DNA of 64,000 bases, from positions 637,176 to 701,175 of the forward strand of contig VWZL01002554.1 in assembly GCA_013396915.1 (NCBI GenBank), read 5' to 3'. The stretch's first letter is position 1, and the number at the start of each line of letters is the position of its first letter. Source of the DNA: Stercorarius parasiticus. Its lineage: Eukaryota > Chordata > Aves > Charadriiformes > Stercorariidae. A program made the position numbers and the translations under genes. Under the pieces are notes generated by a model. That model worked only from the letters and a program-made list of their open reading frames with translations, ran no database searches and had not been told where the DNA came from. Below, in pieces: positions 25,111 through 37,551 of the stretch.

Positions 25111-28100
25111 AGCTATTTTTTTACACTGATGTGTAGGGATGGAAAAATAATTTCCTGCCCAAATCTGTTTTAAAAAAATCTAGACATGAAAATGATCAAG
25201 ATTTTCTTCTCTTCTATAGTTACTGACCTTGCAACACTGTCAAAGAAAAATGCTAAAAATCTTCCTCCCTAAATTGCAAACTGAGTTAAAATGTATAATT
25301 TTAAAAGCCTATTGGTTTTAGTTGTTTTTTAATTCTTTAGTCTGGTTTGGTGTTTTCCCACTCTAGTACTATAGGAAGTTATTTAAAATTAATTGTGAAT
25401 GAAGGCATTCTCAAATTAATCTTTTTACTGTAGCAAACACACAGAATGTCAGGGAAACTGAAATCAAGGAAATCAGCAGTGCCTGTAATGACAGTAGCCA
25501 AGGATCAACTTGGGTATTGGGAGATTATAGAAAAATCAGTTGTGACAGTGCTTAGATTTTGTTGCTTGTGCTTCTTTTCTTTGTGCCTGTCCACCTTTAC
25601 ATCTCTGTGATCTGGAAGGGCAATTGCCATTCCCCTTTTTACAGAAAAAGTGTAAAAGCTTCTTGCTGTGTACTTGCAAGGAGATGTTTCTTTCGTGCTT
25701 TCTTTCCTTTTATTCTGCCACACATACACACCTTGGTTCCAATGGTTTGGAAAAAATTGAAAATAATTGAGGGCCAAAGAAGTCAAGATGTAAACTAATG
25801 TCTCGCTGTATTTAAAAAATTATACAAAATAGATTAAATTTCTTGACCTCCAAATCAGGAATTGTTGGAATTTTTGGGAGTTTGACCTCATAAAAATTTC
25901 AGTTTAATTTGAAAATATATCTAATTACGTTCTTCTAAGGACTCGAGTATCAATCAGTCAGGCCTCAAAATGGGCTGTCCTTTTCTTTCCATCACGCTAC
26001 AAATGCATGATGATTAGCTGGATTTCTAAATACCTGATGGATCAATGGAAGTAACACAAGTCTGAAGATACTCTTGTGGATGGAGATATCATGTCTCAGA
26101 AAGTCTTTGTGAAACAAGAGGTACCCAGACCAAACTTCTGCTGATTTCCATGGGGACAGTTCAAATGTGGACCTTTGCACAGTTGTGAACCCTTCTGCAG
26201 GGCTGGGTCCTTAGACACCTATAAATTATAAGCTGTACTGATGAGTACAATCTGCATACACTCAACAGCATCCAGATTATGAAAAAAATGTGGCATCAAA
26301 ATTCCCCACACAGGATCGCCTTGTTCTTTCTTGTTCAACAGCCAGTCATGAGAATTTTTGATTTCGCATTTACATGTAAAAGGAGGACAGGGGGTGTTTC
26401 CACAGCATTTTTTTTCCATGGGGCTGAGAAACGGGATATAGGAATGGTTAAAGCTGAGACTCCAGGGCTGGGGAGGGAGCGGAGGGCCAGCCCAGGGATG
26501 ACACGCTTAATGCGAGGCATTCTTCTCGGTGGAAAGACTTTGGCACACATTCCAGAAGGGCTTGAGCTGGCGTTGTGACTTGGAAATATCACAGTCCCTC
26601 ACACTTTAAGAGGGTACTTAAATTGACACATTGGCTCCCTTCCAGGAATATTACAGCGTATTAGTAGAAAGGCAAGGCTTTCCTTTCTAAGAAGTCATTG
26701 TAATTTTTGTAATTCAAGATGTAGCCAAAAATGGGCACAAAGTTGCACTGTATAGCTTTATGTCCTTTATGACTCAGTTTTTCATGTTATATCCAAACAG
26801 TGGGACAGGCTGCTGTCAGAACATGCTGGACTTTTTATCCAAGTCTCCATATTTTACTTGTCATAACATCCTGGACTCAAGGAGATACTTGCTTGCAAGC
26901 CATTGCTGACAGCCTTTTCTGTTGCTGGTACAACAACAGCCCTGTCCCCCCTCCACCCCAGAGTCACAGAAAGCCTGCAGGTATACACCTTCTTCCTTAT
27001 ATCTTTGCTGCTACCACAGTATTAACTCCCACCACTAATTCCTGTCAACGTGTGAGGTGATCTCAGGGCGACCATAAATTCATGCTTTGGTGATTTCCTC
27101 CGCTTTATAATTAGACTTCCATTCATTAAATAAATCAAATACATACACTGTCTGATGGCTCAGAAGTAGCAAAACAGGTACATGGAGAACTTACAGCTTT
27201 CTCTCACCTGCTCATACTGCCTAGCTGAGTGCGGTCGGGCTGCAGGGTCCCAACAGAAAGGAGGCCACCAGGGACTCACTGTGTGGGGGACGGCTCTGAC
27301 AGTTCAATGCAAGCCATCAGTCTTGCAGACACATTACTGGCGTGATGCTTTCCACGTGTAAAACACTTCCATTGAACTGCTGTTTTTGCTGTTTATTTAG
27401 GTACTCACACTCTAAAAGACATAGTCATCGCTGTCTAGCTGTAGGAACTACATTTAAAAATGTGGGTGAATAGGAGTGACAGTATTTATCTTCTGGTACA
27501 AAGCCTGCTAGGAAAAAAAATGGCAATATATTGGAGAGAGAAAAGCAGGAGGTTCTTGTATACACTAAGAGATCTAAGTGTATATTTATTCATATAAATG
27601 TTTAAATAGTTGCAGGAATTTTATCAATAATATAATTTTTATTTCTGAGAGTATCTGTTGAAAGCTAACACTTTACTTAGACCCCAGTCATATTTGAATA
27701 ATATCTCTAACCGTTTGAACAGTGTCCAATTATTCCTTGGACTAAGAAGTAGTTCAGTTGCTCTAAATTTAAAAATGTCTTAGCATCATTTTGATGGGAC
27801 CCCATAGACCCCAATGAGTCTGCATTCTGAATTTTCACAGCTGTAAATGGGACTGGGTTCTGGTTACCAAAATATTCTTGGTTTAGTAACCTGGTCCAAG
27901 CAGTGACACCATGACAGTGCTGTTTCCAATTACCTCAAAACCATCCCTGATAGAGGAATGGCTCACGGGATTAAGAATAATCGGAGAATTATGACAACAG
28001 AAAGCCCCTGCCAAACCCCTTGGGGCATTGTACAGTCTAGTTAGAAACAAACCAAAAGACAGTTAAAACCACTTCATAACAAGCTCTTAAATCAAACAGA

Positions 28101-29722
28101 TAAAAGCAATTAAGTAAACACCAGGGAGGGAGAAGAGTGATTAAACTAAAGGAAAACATTGGCACAAGAACAAATGGGTATAACCTAGACAGGAATACAT
28201 CTAGGCTGGAAATTTGATAAGCATTCCTGTTTTCAAGGACAGAGGTTCTTGCAACAGTCATTCAGCAGGAGCAAAGGGGAAGTAAGGCAATAATCCAAGC
28301 TGGTTTTAAGGTAGAGTTCTATGGGTTTGTTACTGTGATTGTATGATGTTCCCTAAGACTGCAGTAGTTAGGGCTCAATGACCCTGGAAAAACCTCTGTC
28401 CTATGGTTCTAAAGAAAGGGAATTCAGGGTTAAAAAAACAAACCAAAACCAACCTGACAAAAAACTAGTCCAGAAGTTAGCTTTCAATCTCTGATGTCTT
28501 TTTTCTTGTAGGATAGGTCATTTGTGCCAGCAGCCGGTGGGCTGCAGGCAGGCATATATGCTACTGGAAGAACTGCTCAGTAAAGAGACTGAGTGCTGAC
28601 TCTGAATCTGCTGTTATCATTGTATCTCGGTCCAGCAGGTTGGAAACTCTTCATCTCTAGGAGGACTAAGCCCTGTTCAGAAGGGCCACCCTGTCTATCA
28701 AGCATCACCTTTCTCTTTACTTAGCTCTAGTGCTGCAAATCTAGCTATTTGGATTTAATGGTTGCTCTGTGCATCACGCTCCCCTCCCACATAACTCTCC
28801 AGAGCTCTTCTTTTCAGGTCCTCCACCTGAGTCATTTTATCTCTGTTGAAGGTCTTCTCTAAGAGACTTTTTTATTAATACTGCTTAGTCTGCTAACTGC
28901 CCAGGACGATCATCTACCTTCTTCAGTTGGTGTGTTCAATTAGCATGAATCTTAAGAAGACATTTTTTCGCACGTTACCCCTCCTCCTTTGTCCTTCTGT
29001 GCTCTCCTCTTCTCCTCCCTTCTACCCCATGTCACTTTTCAGGAAGCAATATATTGTGCCCTCCATTTACATCTCTGGCTTCAAGCCCATTTTAAAACTG
29101 AAATCCGCATTAGTAACAGAGACACAAATGATTAAACAAATCTTAAACCAGGAACAGGGTGTTGGAAAGTAATTAAATACTCTGTAAAAGCTGCAAAGCT
29201 GTAATGAAACTGCCATACCATCAAGGTAGTGGCTTGTGGAAGGTGCTACCCACGGAAGAGTTCAACACTGACATTCAACCACAGGGAGGAATTCCTACTG
29301 GCTGGAATTGCTTGTTTGCGACTGGAGGAACTTTTTGGCCAGCGTCACTCCTGTACCCTCTGGGCATGCATCAGGCTTTGATTTTTCCATTAACCTTATC
29401 ACCTACTACATAACAGCCAAAGTTCTTAGAGAGCTGTAAAGATCCACTTAGCCATGGAGAGGGGAGGCTGAGGGGGGAGAGAAGCCGAGAATACTGTATT
29501 GGAGATGCATTGGGTTACTTCGTATAAATTGCATTTTAAAGAAGAGGCTTTACGTGCTTCAAAACAATAAAATCACTGCTTGACAACCCCGATTCTAAGC
29601 AAAAGGCAGACACCTCGTTTAATAAAATATTTTTGGGTTTTAGATCTAAATTGCCTTTTCTGTTTTTAATTTTGCTGTGCATGCTGTTGTCTGAGTTATT
29701 ATTGGACCACAGTTTTCTCAGG

Positions 29723-29765
29723 GAACAAACAGTGAATTGAACAAACAGTGATTGAACAGTGAATA
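29723..29765. repeat. Short direct repeat, about 15-bp unit
   Basis: The unit 'gaacaaacagtgaatt' occurs at 29723-29738, recurs at 29739-29753 with one base lost, and is followed by a shortened third copy ('gaacagtgaat'). It is a small local slippage product. Confidence 0.8.
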
Positions 29766-32700
29766 GATCTTACAGGCCTGCACCTCGTAAGAGAATAAAA
29801 TCATGGTTTCCTATGGCAGTCTGAAACACTCTGCTTGCTGGTGTTGCAGCTTCTGCTGATGGTCAGGAGCAAATACAGCACTGGTCTGCATAAACCAAGT
29901 CAGATATCGATATCAGACACTCACTGGATGTGATGACTACAGTCTCCCTGTATTTTACTCTTTCCTCACTACTTGCTGGGCAGCGGTAGTGTGGGAAGGA
30001 AAATAGTTCCAGCTGACCTACTATATCACTTCCTCAATATTGGACTTCATGCAGAATATGGTACAGGCAAAACTTTGCTTCTCTTTCCCTAACAATTGGA
30101 AGAAAGTATATATAGGTCAGTGTGCAGGGCAATCAATGATGTGATGAGTCCTTTTCCTATCATAGCTGATGGAGACCTAGGAGCAGATTTTGACTAAAAA
30201 GCCCAAACCTGTTCTCGGCCTGCTCCAGTAGCATCACATCTGTGCAACTCTGCTTGCAACAAGTCAGGAGTAGAGCAAAAATTGAATCCACAAAAACTGG
30301 AAAGAGAAAATCTCATTGAAATCAAAAGTATTACACTGAAAGGAGTAAGAAAATGGTTTTGTTATACAATTTATGCTGCTTTCCTATACTTCCTTTTTTC
30401 CTTTGTGTGTGAATGTGTATGTTTAAATTGACATTTTTACTAATTTCTGTTTAACCTGAAGAAAAAACCTCTTGAATTTTCTGCTTATTTTATTTTTTTG
30501 TCTCCCCAAAAGCAATTTTTTGATTCCGACTGCAAGTGGAAAAAGATAACAGCGGAAAAAAAGGGAAAATTATCTGAAAATCGGTTGTTAAAACAGGTTT
30601 TTCAATAGCCACAAAGAAAATAACAGACTTCACTTCTTAATTAAATGATACATCATTGCAAGTTTGTTTGTAAGGAAATTTCACCAAAACATGTATTTAT
30701 CCAAAGTGTATCTCTGGAAGACCTTGGATATCTCCGGATAACACAGTCAAAGCAATAGAAAACCTGATTGACTTCTGGTTTTGTGGAATGCTTCGCTCAA
30801 TTATAGCATCCTGAATTGCGCTTCATTCACTGTTTGGTATATTCTGTTTTTTCAGACAGACATTCCCTCCGCCTTAGTCAACTTTTACTTAAGCTATCTA
30901 TCTCTTCACTATGTGTCAGTTCCTCCAGCCCCTTGATTAACATTGGTTTTTCCCTCTGAACTCCATCCAGTTTGTCTCCAGTACATTTGTATGCTGAGGT
31001 TCCAGCAATCAACAAAGGAACCTAACTGCAGCTTTGTAAATATGTCTAAATGCTGTGCAGCTGGAATACATTAAGAAAAAAAAGATTGAAATGACTAATT
31101 TTCCTAAGGATTGCTATAAGCAATGGTATCTTACCTTATGTGCAGGATGTTTAAAAATTTCCTCTCCCATCCAAACACACAGGGCTTAACTTTACTCCCC
31201 AAAGTAATTCCCTCAAACTCCTTAGGATTACTTGTATGAGTAAAGATAAATCATTTTGCAAGTGCTCACAAGGCTTTGTACATTTTGCATGTGTGAAGTG
31301 GACATATCTGCTAGATTTGACATGTTATGTTTTGATGTGTCTTTCACAAACTAAAGGAATAAATGTTAATGGAAGTGACATTCCCTTAATCATTACCAGA
31401 GCCTGGGAACTAGATTACAACACTAATTACATTCAAATCGTTTAAAAACTTAAAATTCCTTTTTCTTTTTGTATATTGCTTCTTGGTGTGTTTTTATTTT
31501 CTTGTGAGTTCCACTTACATTTTAAGCACCTTACAAAGGGGTTTGGTTTGGCTTGAAAGCTGAATCAGTTTTTACGTAAGCTTCTTCTGTTGCCTTATTT
31601 CTTATTCCTAGCTCATTTGGCCAGCTCTAACTCACCCTGACTTAGAGGTCATCTGGGGGAATTGTTGCTAAACCATGTCATATAACCTAGAATGTGACAT
31701 GCAACCAAATTCTTCCTGTGCCTGTCCTCTCCCTCAGACTTCTATTTTCTTTCTGGCATAGCTGCAAGATGCTGGTTTCACACCAGCAAAGATTCTCAGT
31801 ACTAATATGGATCTTGTTCAAAATGATCTGTACAATGCTAGGAGCATCAAATGGCCCGAGTTAGTCTCGGCATCTTTCTTTTTATTGTTAAAGGCTTCTT
31901 AATTTTCCTTCCATTCGTGCACATGCAGTTTTGTGCCTGCAGCTGTTTAGAGCTGCATTTTTGCAGGCACATAATGAACCTTCCTTAGATCCCAATTTTC
32001 AGGAGACCTAGTTCTAGTTCTGTTTAGGCAAGCCCAGGCTGTCTGTTTTCCTGGACAGATTTATTATCTTTAACTGTGTGGTGGCCCCATTTGTGTACAA
32101 TGATACCAAAAATACGAGATCATATATCTCTAGATCAGAAGCTGCAATGCTTTTACCAGATTCCTTACTTTTACCCCTATCTTGGGTCTTTTAAAAGAAA
32201 GTGATGCTGAGCATCAGCCACATAACTTACCAAAGTACAATCATGCAGAAAACTGAGTTTCTGTTCAATCTGAAACAGAATTATTTTGATTTTTTTTTTT
32301 TTCAGATGATAATAGTAGACAATTTCTCTGAACTGACTTCAGGTTTTTCACTTTACAATCTAATTGTTTAAGATATTCCTGGATAATGTTATTTTAATAG
32401 TTTGTCATGGCAACGACTTTTATTTTTCTTACTGTCTGAGGTATAGCCCATAAAGCGATAGACTTAATTTCTGGTGTATCACTGTTAATAGTAACTTTAT
32501 CTGTTGAGGAAACAATTTCCTGAATCACAACTTTATCTTGCATTAAAAATGTATTAGTGGTCCTTCTATTGCATTATGATTTAACCTACTCTAAAAGTCC
32601 TCTAATGACAGATAACATGTTCAGAAAGGAGGATTTACCTGATATTTTCATAAAAGTTCTCATGGAATTTTTGAAAGATTAATTAAATCTATAAAAGGGT

Positions 32701-33044
32701 ATCAGTTATTCCTGAACACATAAAATATACTCTCTAAAACCAGGGAATCGGTCTTCAAGCATCAGTTAAGCCCAGAAGTCATATTTGGCTAATGGACATT
32801 AGATGACAGATATTAATGAAACATGAGATATGATGTGCTAGGGGAGACCATCTGGCCCAATATACAGGGAAAGAGTTTCAGTACAGAGATGTGTACAGTA
32901 ACCTGTACTCTGAAATGCTTTATTATTTTACAATCATAAACAAAAACTTCCAGATCTGGAGGCTGTATCTGTAAGATAGCATTTAATATCTGCCTAGCAT
33001 CCAGGAATTTCTTTTCTACATTTTCAGGTGTGTCTAAATATTTG

Positions 33045-33700
33045 GTGTACATAATCTTCTGTTATGTTGAGTTCTGTAATTTGATTGCATGTTGTGTGCA
33101 AAAGCATTTCCTATTTTTCATTTGAATTCTGCCTCTGGTATTCACAAGTTCTTGTTCTTTAAGAAATGATGAATGATCATCCCCCAGTCACCTTATTCAC
33201 ATCATTCATTACTGTCTAGATCTCAATCATAGCTCCCTCCTGACGTCTGTTTTCCAAGCTGAAGAGTTGTAGTCTGTCCAGTCTTTACACATGTGGGAGC
33301 CATTTTGTTTCTCTGATCATCCTTGCCAGCCTTCTCCACATCTGTCTTAGTCCTTGTGGAGTTCCTCCTGAGGTGCAGTGACCTGAACTGTGCACAGTGT
33401 ATCAGATGCATATACAGTGGCATAATAAATATTTCTCTTTCATTTCTCAGTGCTTTCTGATGCTTTCAAGATAATGCCCTCCATGTCACCCAGATGTCTT
33501 ACCTGGAATCAGGAGCAGGGGATACCAGTCACACTGAGTAAAAACCTACCTTGATTTATGAATCCTGAGTATGATTTTTCTCATGTACATTATATTGCAT
33601 TTATCAAAAGTTCATTTCAACATCTCACCCAGTCATCCTCACTTCTGGATCACTTGTTAACCTACTGCAAAGCCCAGGTGCTAGTGACTCTGCTGGTAAC
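33045..33700 (-). mobile_element. Ancient CR1/L3-like LINE fragment
   Basis: Read on the minus strand, this follows the 3' half of an old amniote CR1/L3-like LINE. In plus orientation the recognisable blocks come in order. 'attgcatgttgtgtgcaaaa' is at about 33085. The 'gaattctgcctctggt' and 'cacaagttcttg' blocks follow near 33124-33155. 'ccaagctgaagagttgtag' is near 33254. 'ctgaactgtgcacagtgtat' is near 33384. The 'ttgcatttatcaaaagttca' block is near 33595, and 'cacccagtcatcctc' is near 33625. Stops and indels are frequent. The conserved block order makes the family call firm, but subfamily and exact edges are not. Confidence 0.75.
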
Positions 33701-33867
33701 TTCCTGTACCCACATGCCTCTTGACTCTTTCATGAAACTATAAAAGGTTCAACAAGCAATTGAAGTATGCAATGCATCTACAGGACTTGATACAAAACCT
33801 AAAAAGCATCTGACAAATAGAGTGAGTTTCTATTCATATCTCCACATATTCCCTTGCATATTGTACC

Positions 33868-33897
33868 TGTATGTGTGTGCATGTATGCATGCACATG
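33868..33897. repeat. Alternating TG/CA/TA tract
   Basis: Thirty bases of strictly alternating pyrimidine and purine, rich in TG with internal ATGCAT and TGCATGCA-like palindromes. It is a short Z-DNA-prone simple repeat upstream of the CR1 complex. Confidence 0.8.
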
Positions 33898-33993
33898 ATA
33901 CAGAGCAAGATGTAGACAGGAGTTTTATACAATACAATAAGGATTCCTTAATTATTTGACTATGGAGAATGATTTGGGGCAGAGCAATGCATA

Positions 33994-34212
33994 CGGTCAA
34001 TATCTTCATCAATGACATAGATAGTGGGATCGAGTGCACCCTCAGCAAGTCTGCAGATGACGCCAAGCTGAGTGGTGCGGTTGATACACTTGAGGGAAGG
34101 GTCCCCAGAGGGACCTGGACAGCCCTGAAGAGTGGGCCCATGTGAACCTCATGGAGTTCAACACGACCGAGTGCAAGGTCCTGCATCTTGGACAGGGCAA
34201 CCCTCGATATAT
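33994..34212 (+). mobile_element. CR1 fragment, central RT block
   Basis: The plus-strand translation gives a CR1 reverse-transcriptase segment: '[20 protein letters not shown]', then [10 protein letters not shown], and after a frame change the '[14 protein letters not shown]' block. The A-D-D catalytic motif is retained, but the preceding aromatic residue is replaced by Ser. In an intact CR1 this block lies downstream of the 'GSMSK...VTSGV' block. Here it sits about 470 bases upstream of it, directly joined to an N-terminal RT block at about 34213. It is therefore out of order with the neighbouring copy: a separate fragment, a rearrangement, or an assembly error. Confidence 0.75.
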
Positions 34213-34224
34213 TTCCATTGTATT

Positions 34225-34698
34225 TGAAAAGTCGTGGCAGTCTAGTGAAGTTCCCTCTGACTGGAAAAGGGGAAACATAACCCCATTTTCAAAAAGGAAA
34301 AAAAGGAAGGCACAGGGAACTACAGGCCAGTCAGCCTCACCTCTGTGCCTGGCAAGACCATGGAGCAGATCCTCCTGGAATGTCTGCTAAGGCACATGGA
34401 AAACAAGAAGGTGATTGGTAACAGCCAACATGGTTTCACCAAGGGCAAGTAATACCTGGTGGCCTTCTATGATGGTGTTACAACGTTGGTAGATAAGGGG
34501 AGATCAACCGACATCATCTACCTGGACTTACGCAAAGTGTTTGGCACTGTCCCGCCTGACATCCTGGTCTCTAAATTGGAAAAGCATGGATTTGATGGAT
34601 GGACCACTCGGTGGATAAGGAACAGATTATATGGCTGCACTCAAAGGGTTGTGGTGAATGGCTCAATGTCCAAGTTGAAACTAGTGACGAGTGGTGTT
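34225..34698 (+). pseudogene. CR1 reverse transcriptase N-terminal part, broken
   Basis: This encodes the fingers/palm start of the CR1 reverse transcriptase. There is a frameshift at the A-rich tract 34290-34312, between the 'GNITPF' and 'GNYRPVSL' blocks. An in-frame TAA at 34450-34452 interrupts the conserved H-G-F-T-K-G-K region, after which the frame runs on as '[14 protein letters not shown]' into the gap at 34699. Any open frame spanning the N run is an artefact. The frame has no authentic start, because the element is 5'-truncated. The product cannot be functional. Confidence 0.8.
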
Positions 34699-35364
34699 NN
34701 NNNNNNNNNNNNNNNNNNNNNNNNNNNNNNNNNNNNNNNNNNNNNNNNNNNNNNNNNNNNNNNNNNNNNNNNNNNNNNNNNNNNNNNNNNNNNNNNNNNN
34801 NNNNNNNNNNNNNNNNNNNNNNNNNNNNNNNNNNNNNNNNNNNNNNNNNNNNNNNNNNNNNNNNNNNNNNNNNNNNNNNNNNNNNNNNNNNNNNNNNNNN
34901 NNNNNNNNNNNNNNNNNNNNNNNNNNNNNNNNNNNNNNNNNNNNNNNNNNNNNNNNNNNNNNNNNNNNNNNNNNNNNNNNNNNNNNNNNNNNNNNNNNNN
35001 NNNNNNNNNNNNNNNNNNNNNNNNNNNNNNNNNNNNNNNNNNNNNNNNNNNNNNNNNNNNNNNNNNNNNNNNNNNNNNNNNNNNNNNNNNNNNNNNNNNN
35101 NNNNNNNNNNNNNNNNNNNNNNNNNNNNNNNNNNNNNNNNNNNNNNNNNNNNNNNNNNNNNNNNNNNNNNNNNNNNNNNNNNNNNNNNNNNNNNNNNNNN
35201 NNNNNNNNNNNNNNNNNNNNNNNNNNNNNNNNNNNNNNNNNNNNNNNNNNNNNNNNNNNNNNNNNNNNNNNNNNNNNNNNNNNNNNNNNNNNNNNNNNNN
35301 NNNNNNNNNNNNNNNNNNNNNNNNNNNNNNNNNNNNNNNNNNNNNNNNNNNNNNNNNNNNNNNN
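34699..35364. other. Assembly gap (666 N)
   Basis: A run of 666 undetermined bases inside the CR1 copy. The length is not a round placeholder, so it is probably an estimated size. An intact CR1 would need only about 300-350 bases between the flanking blocks by my rough reckoning, so the gap may hold extra sequence or be mis-sized. Confidence 0.98.
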
Positions 35365-36022
35365 GGCGGGGGGAGGAAGGTATGCAGAGCAGCTCTGTGG
35401 AGAAGGACATGGGGATGGTGGATGAGAAATTGGACATGAGCTGGCAATGTGCACTTGCAGCCTTGAAAGCCAGCCGTAACCTGGGCTTTAGATAAAGTGG
35501 CATGGCCAGCAGGTTGAGGGAGGTGATCGTCCTGATCTACGCTGCTCTACTGAGACCCCACCTGGAGTACTGTGTCCAGTTCTGGGCTCCTCAGTACAAG
35601 AAAGAGATGGAGCTGTTAGAGCGGGTCTAGAGGAGGACCACAAAAATTGTCAGAGGGATGGGACACCTGTCCTAGGAAGAGCAGCTGAGAGAGTTGGGGT
35701 TGTTCAGCTTGGAGAAGGCTCCAGGGAGAGCTTATTGCAGCCTTTCAGTACTTAAAGTGGGCTTATAAGAAAGACAGGACCAGTGGCAACAGTTTTAAAC
35801 TGAAAGAAGGTAGATTTAGATTGGACATACGGAAGAAATTTTTTATGATGAAGGTGGTGAGATACCAGAACAGGTTGCCCAGAGAAGCTGTGGGTGCCCC
35901 ATCATTGGAATTGTTCAAAGTCAGGTTGGACGGGGCTTTGAGCAACCTGATCCAGTTAAAGATGTCCCTGCCCATGGTGGTTTTTAAAGGTCCCCTCCAA
36001 TCCAAACCATTCTATGTTTCTG
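35365..36022 (+). pseudogene. CR1 ORF2 C-terminal part and 3' UTR
   Basis: Downstream of the gap the sequence reads through the CR1 D-M-G / K-L-D-M-S block (35408-35445), 'CALAALKASRNLGF' (35447-35492), the '[11 protein letters not shown]' equivalent (about 35566-35590), and the C-terminal block around 35820-35930 ('RLDIRKKFF', 'NRLPREAVGAPSLE'). Stops include TAA after 'LGFR' at 35493-35495 and TAG at about 35628. The 3' UTR ends at about 36020. It begins right after the gap with an unusual 'ggcggggggagg' run that may be poor-quality sequence. Confidence 0.8.
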
Positions 36023-37551
36023 AGTCTATTTTTTCACAACTTTATTTTCAGCAGAGTATGACAGAACTAGAAAAACAAAGGCAACCAAAATTTAAAGAAA
36101 TTTTCAAAAGCCTTGTTTTATCATGTCTCTTATAGAAAACTGCATTTTAAATATCATGGATAAAATTGTATTTAAACACCGGACAAACTAGACTTCCTAA
36201 AGCATGTACTAATATTTGTTCAATTTAGAATGAAAGCCAGTGGTTTTAAAAACTCTGACAAACATGGATAAAACATTGAAAAATTCTTTACTTTTTAGAA
36301 ATTATTCAACCCTTTGTCCTGTCAAGGTAACTGCATAAGAAATTCTGTATCTGTTAATTTACATTGAAATTATCTACTTCATTGCTACTAGAGGAAAACT
36401 ATGGAGGCCATGCTCACTATTTTTAGTCATTGCCTAAAAACTCTAATAGATCATCCTTATTACTGGTGTTCCCCTTGTCAAATAACCTCTCTAGTTCTTT
36501 GCATTAATATATCATCTTATATATGCCTCACACATAAAAGCCAGGAGCTGTGAATTATTTTTTTTTGTGCATAGTCCCTTCTAACTCCAGTGAGGTCACT
36601 TGAGTGAGAAAAAAATTATAAAACTTGTCGTGTATCTGTAGTGCTAATGGCAATTTGCAGACTGAGTAATTCTACAGTTTGAAAAAAGCCATTGTAAATT
36701 CATAAGAAGACAATTCTAATCTGAATGTCCAAGAATGACAGGTAATAATCTCACAGTAATTATACTAAAAAAAGGGTTTAATTTTATTGCAGAGACTGAA
36801 GTTGTGGATGGAAACCTAAAAGCCATCCAAACAGTGACAAAAGGAAAACCATAAAAAGAAAGCATCTGTTTTTGTAAATATCTACATGTATGGGGAAAAA
36901 TATTTGTTTATATGGAATTTAAATGACATTAAAGAAATTCTTAGTTCTTAGAATGAGGACTACACACAAAAATAGTGCAAAGAAGGGATTTTTTTCCTTG
37001 AAATATAGTGCATAGTAACACATAAGTAATGTAATACATAATAATTGATTCCCAGTGAAGAAAATCAAATACATTTTTTAAAATGTTTCTTGCTGAGATT
37101 TTTTTAATAGAAAATATTTTTGCTTTTTGAGAGGCTTTTCCATTCAAAATAGAATTTAACTAAGCCTTTGAAATGGTTAAAAATCCAAACTGGAAGCCAA
37201 AAGACTTAGTTCAGAGCAGATTAACAGAGCAGCTTAGGTTAACTAAAGTAAACAAGCTTCAGGGCTTTTAGGGAGGAAGCAGAAAATTTAAAAAAATCTT
37301 TTGAGGTGGAGGAAAATAAAAATAACTTTTTTAATTATTTTTTTTTCCCTCAGCACAAAACCAGGAAGTCAGCTAGTTATACAGGACCACTTGTAACCCG
37401 TAAAACCAACTTGGAGAAATTATTCACTGACACCATGATTTATTTATGAAGATCTTTATTTTTGCTACCATGGAAAAGAAGATATTTATACACTCTATTC
37501 CCCACCAGTTCAGAACATCATTTTGTGAGCTCTTGAAATGCTTAAGAGGAA
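36023..37551. other. AT-rich unique sequence, nothing recognised
   Basis: Strongly AT-rich, with many T and A runs (for example about 37312-37350). No coding frame of note and no repeat family recognised. Confidence 0.6.

Larger units (their letters stand above)
19459..33044. other. Long unrecognised stretch, no gene seen
   Basis: About 13.6 kb of AT-rich DNA with only short open frames on both strands and no recognisable domain. It contains short simple repeats: a T run at about 19778-19792, a 24-bp tandem duplication at 23473-23520, a T/TTG tract at 25075-25110, and a short direct repeat at 29723-29765. The 21530-21660 and 22090-22470 segments are of mixed composition and could be conserved noncoding DNA, but that is untested. 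A stretch near 28540-28640 faintly resembles the end of an LTR, but not enough to call. Confidence 0.55.
34213..36022 (+). mobile_element. CR1 LINE, 5'-truncated, with N gap
   Basis: A plus-strand CR1 copy that starts within the reverse transcriptase and runs to the genuine 3' end. In order it has the '[19 protein letters not shown]' block (34225-34280), '[17 protein letters not shown]' (from about 34318), '[17 protein letters not shown]' (about 34516-34566), '[12 protein letters not shown]' and '[13 protein letters not shown]' ending at 34698. An unsequenced gap of 666 bases follows. After it come the 3' RT and C-terminal blocks (35365-35990) and a 3' UTR with 'ggtcccctccaatccaaacc' and an 'attctatg' terminus at about 36010-36020. 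Truncated 5' ends are usual for CR1. Relative preservation suggests it is younger than the other copies except the one at 18865. Confidence 0.85.

Noticed and set aside
28540..28640. LTR-end-like text (cagtaaagagactgagtgctg and onward)
   Set aside because: It vaguely recalls the polyadenylation region of avian retroviral LTRs, but I found no matching second LTR, primer-binding site or internal genes.
32813..33044. Possible extension of the old CR1 to the left
   Set aside because: The text around 'gggagaccatctggcccaat' is suggestive of a LINE 3' end, but I could not match consecutive blocks, so I stopped the element at about 33045.
34459..35503. Very long open frames of 240-330 codons on both strands
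   Set aside because: They exist only because 666 N are read through. The real sequence on each side is broken CR1.
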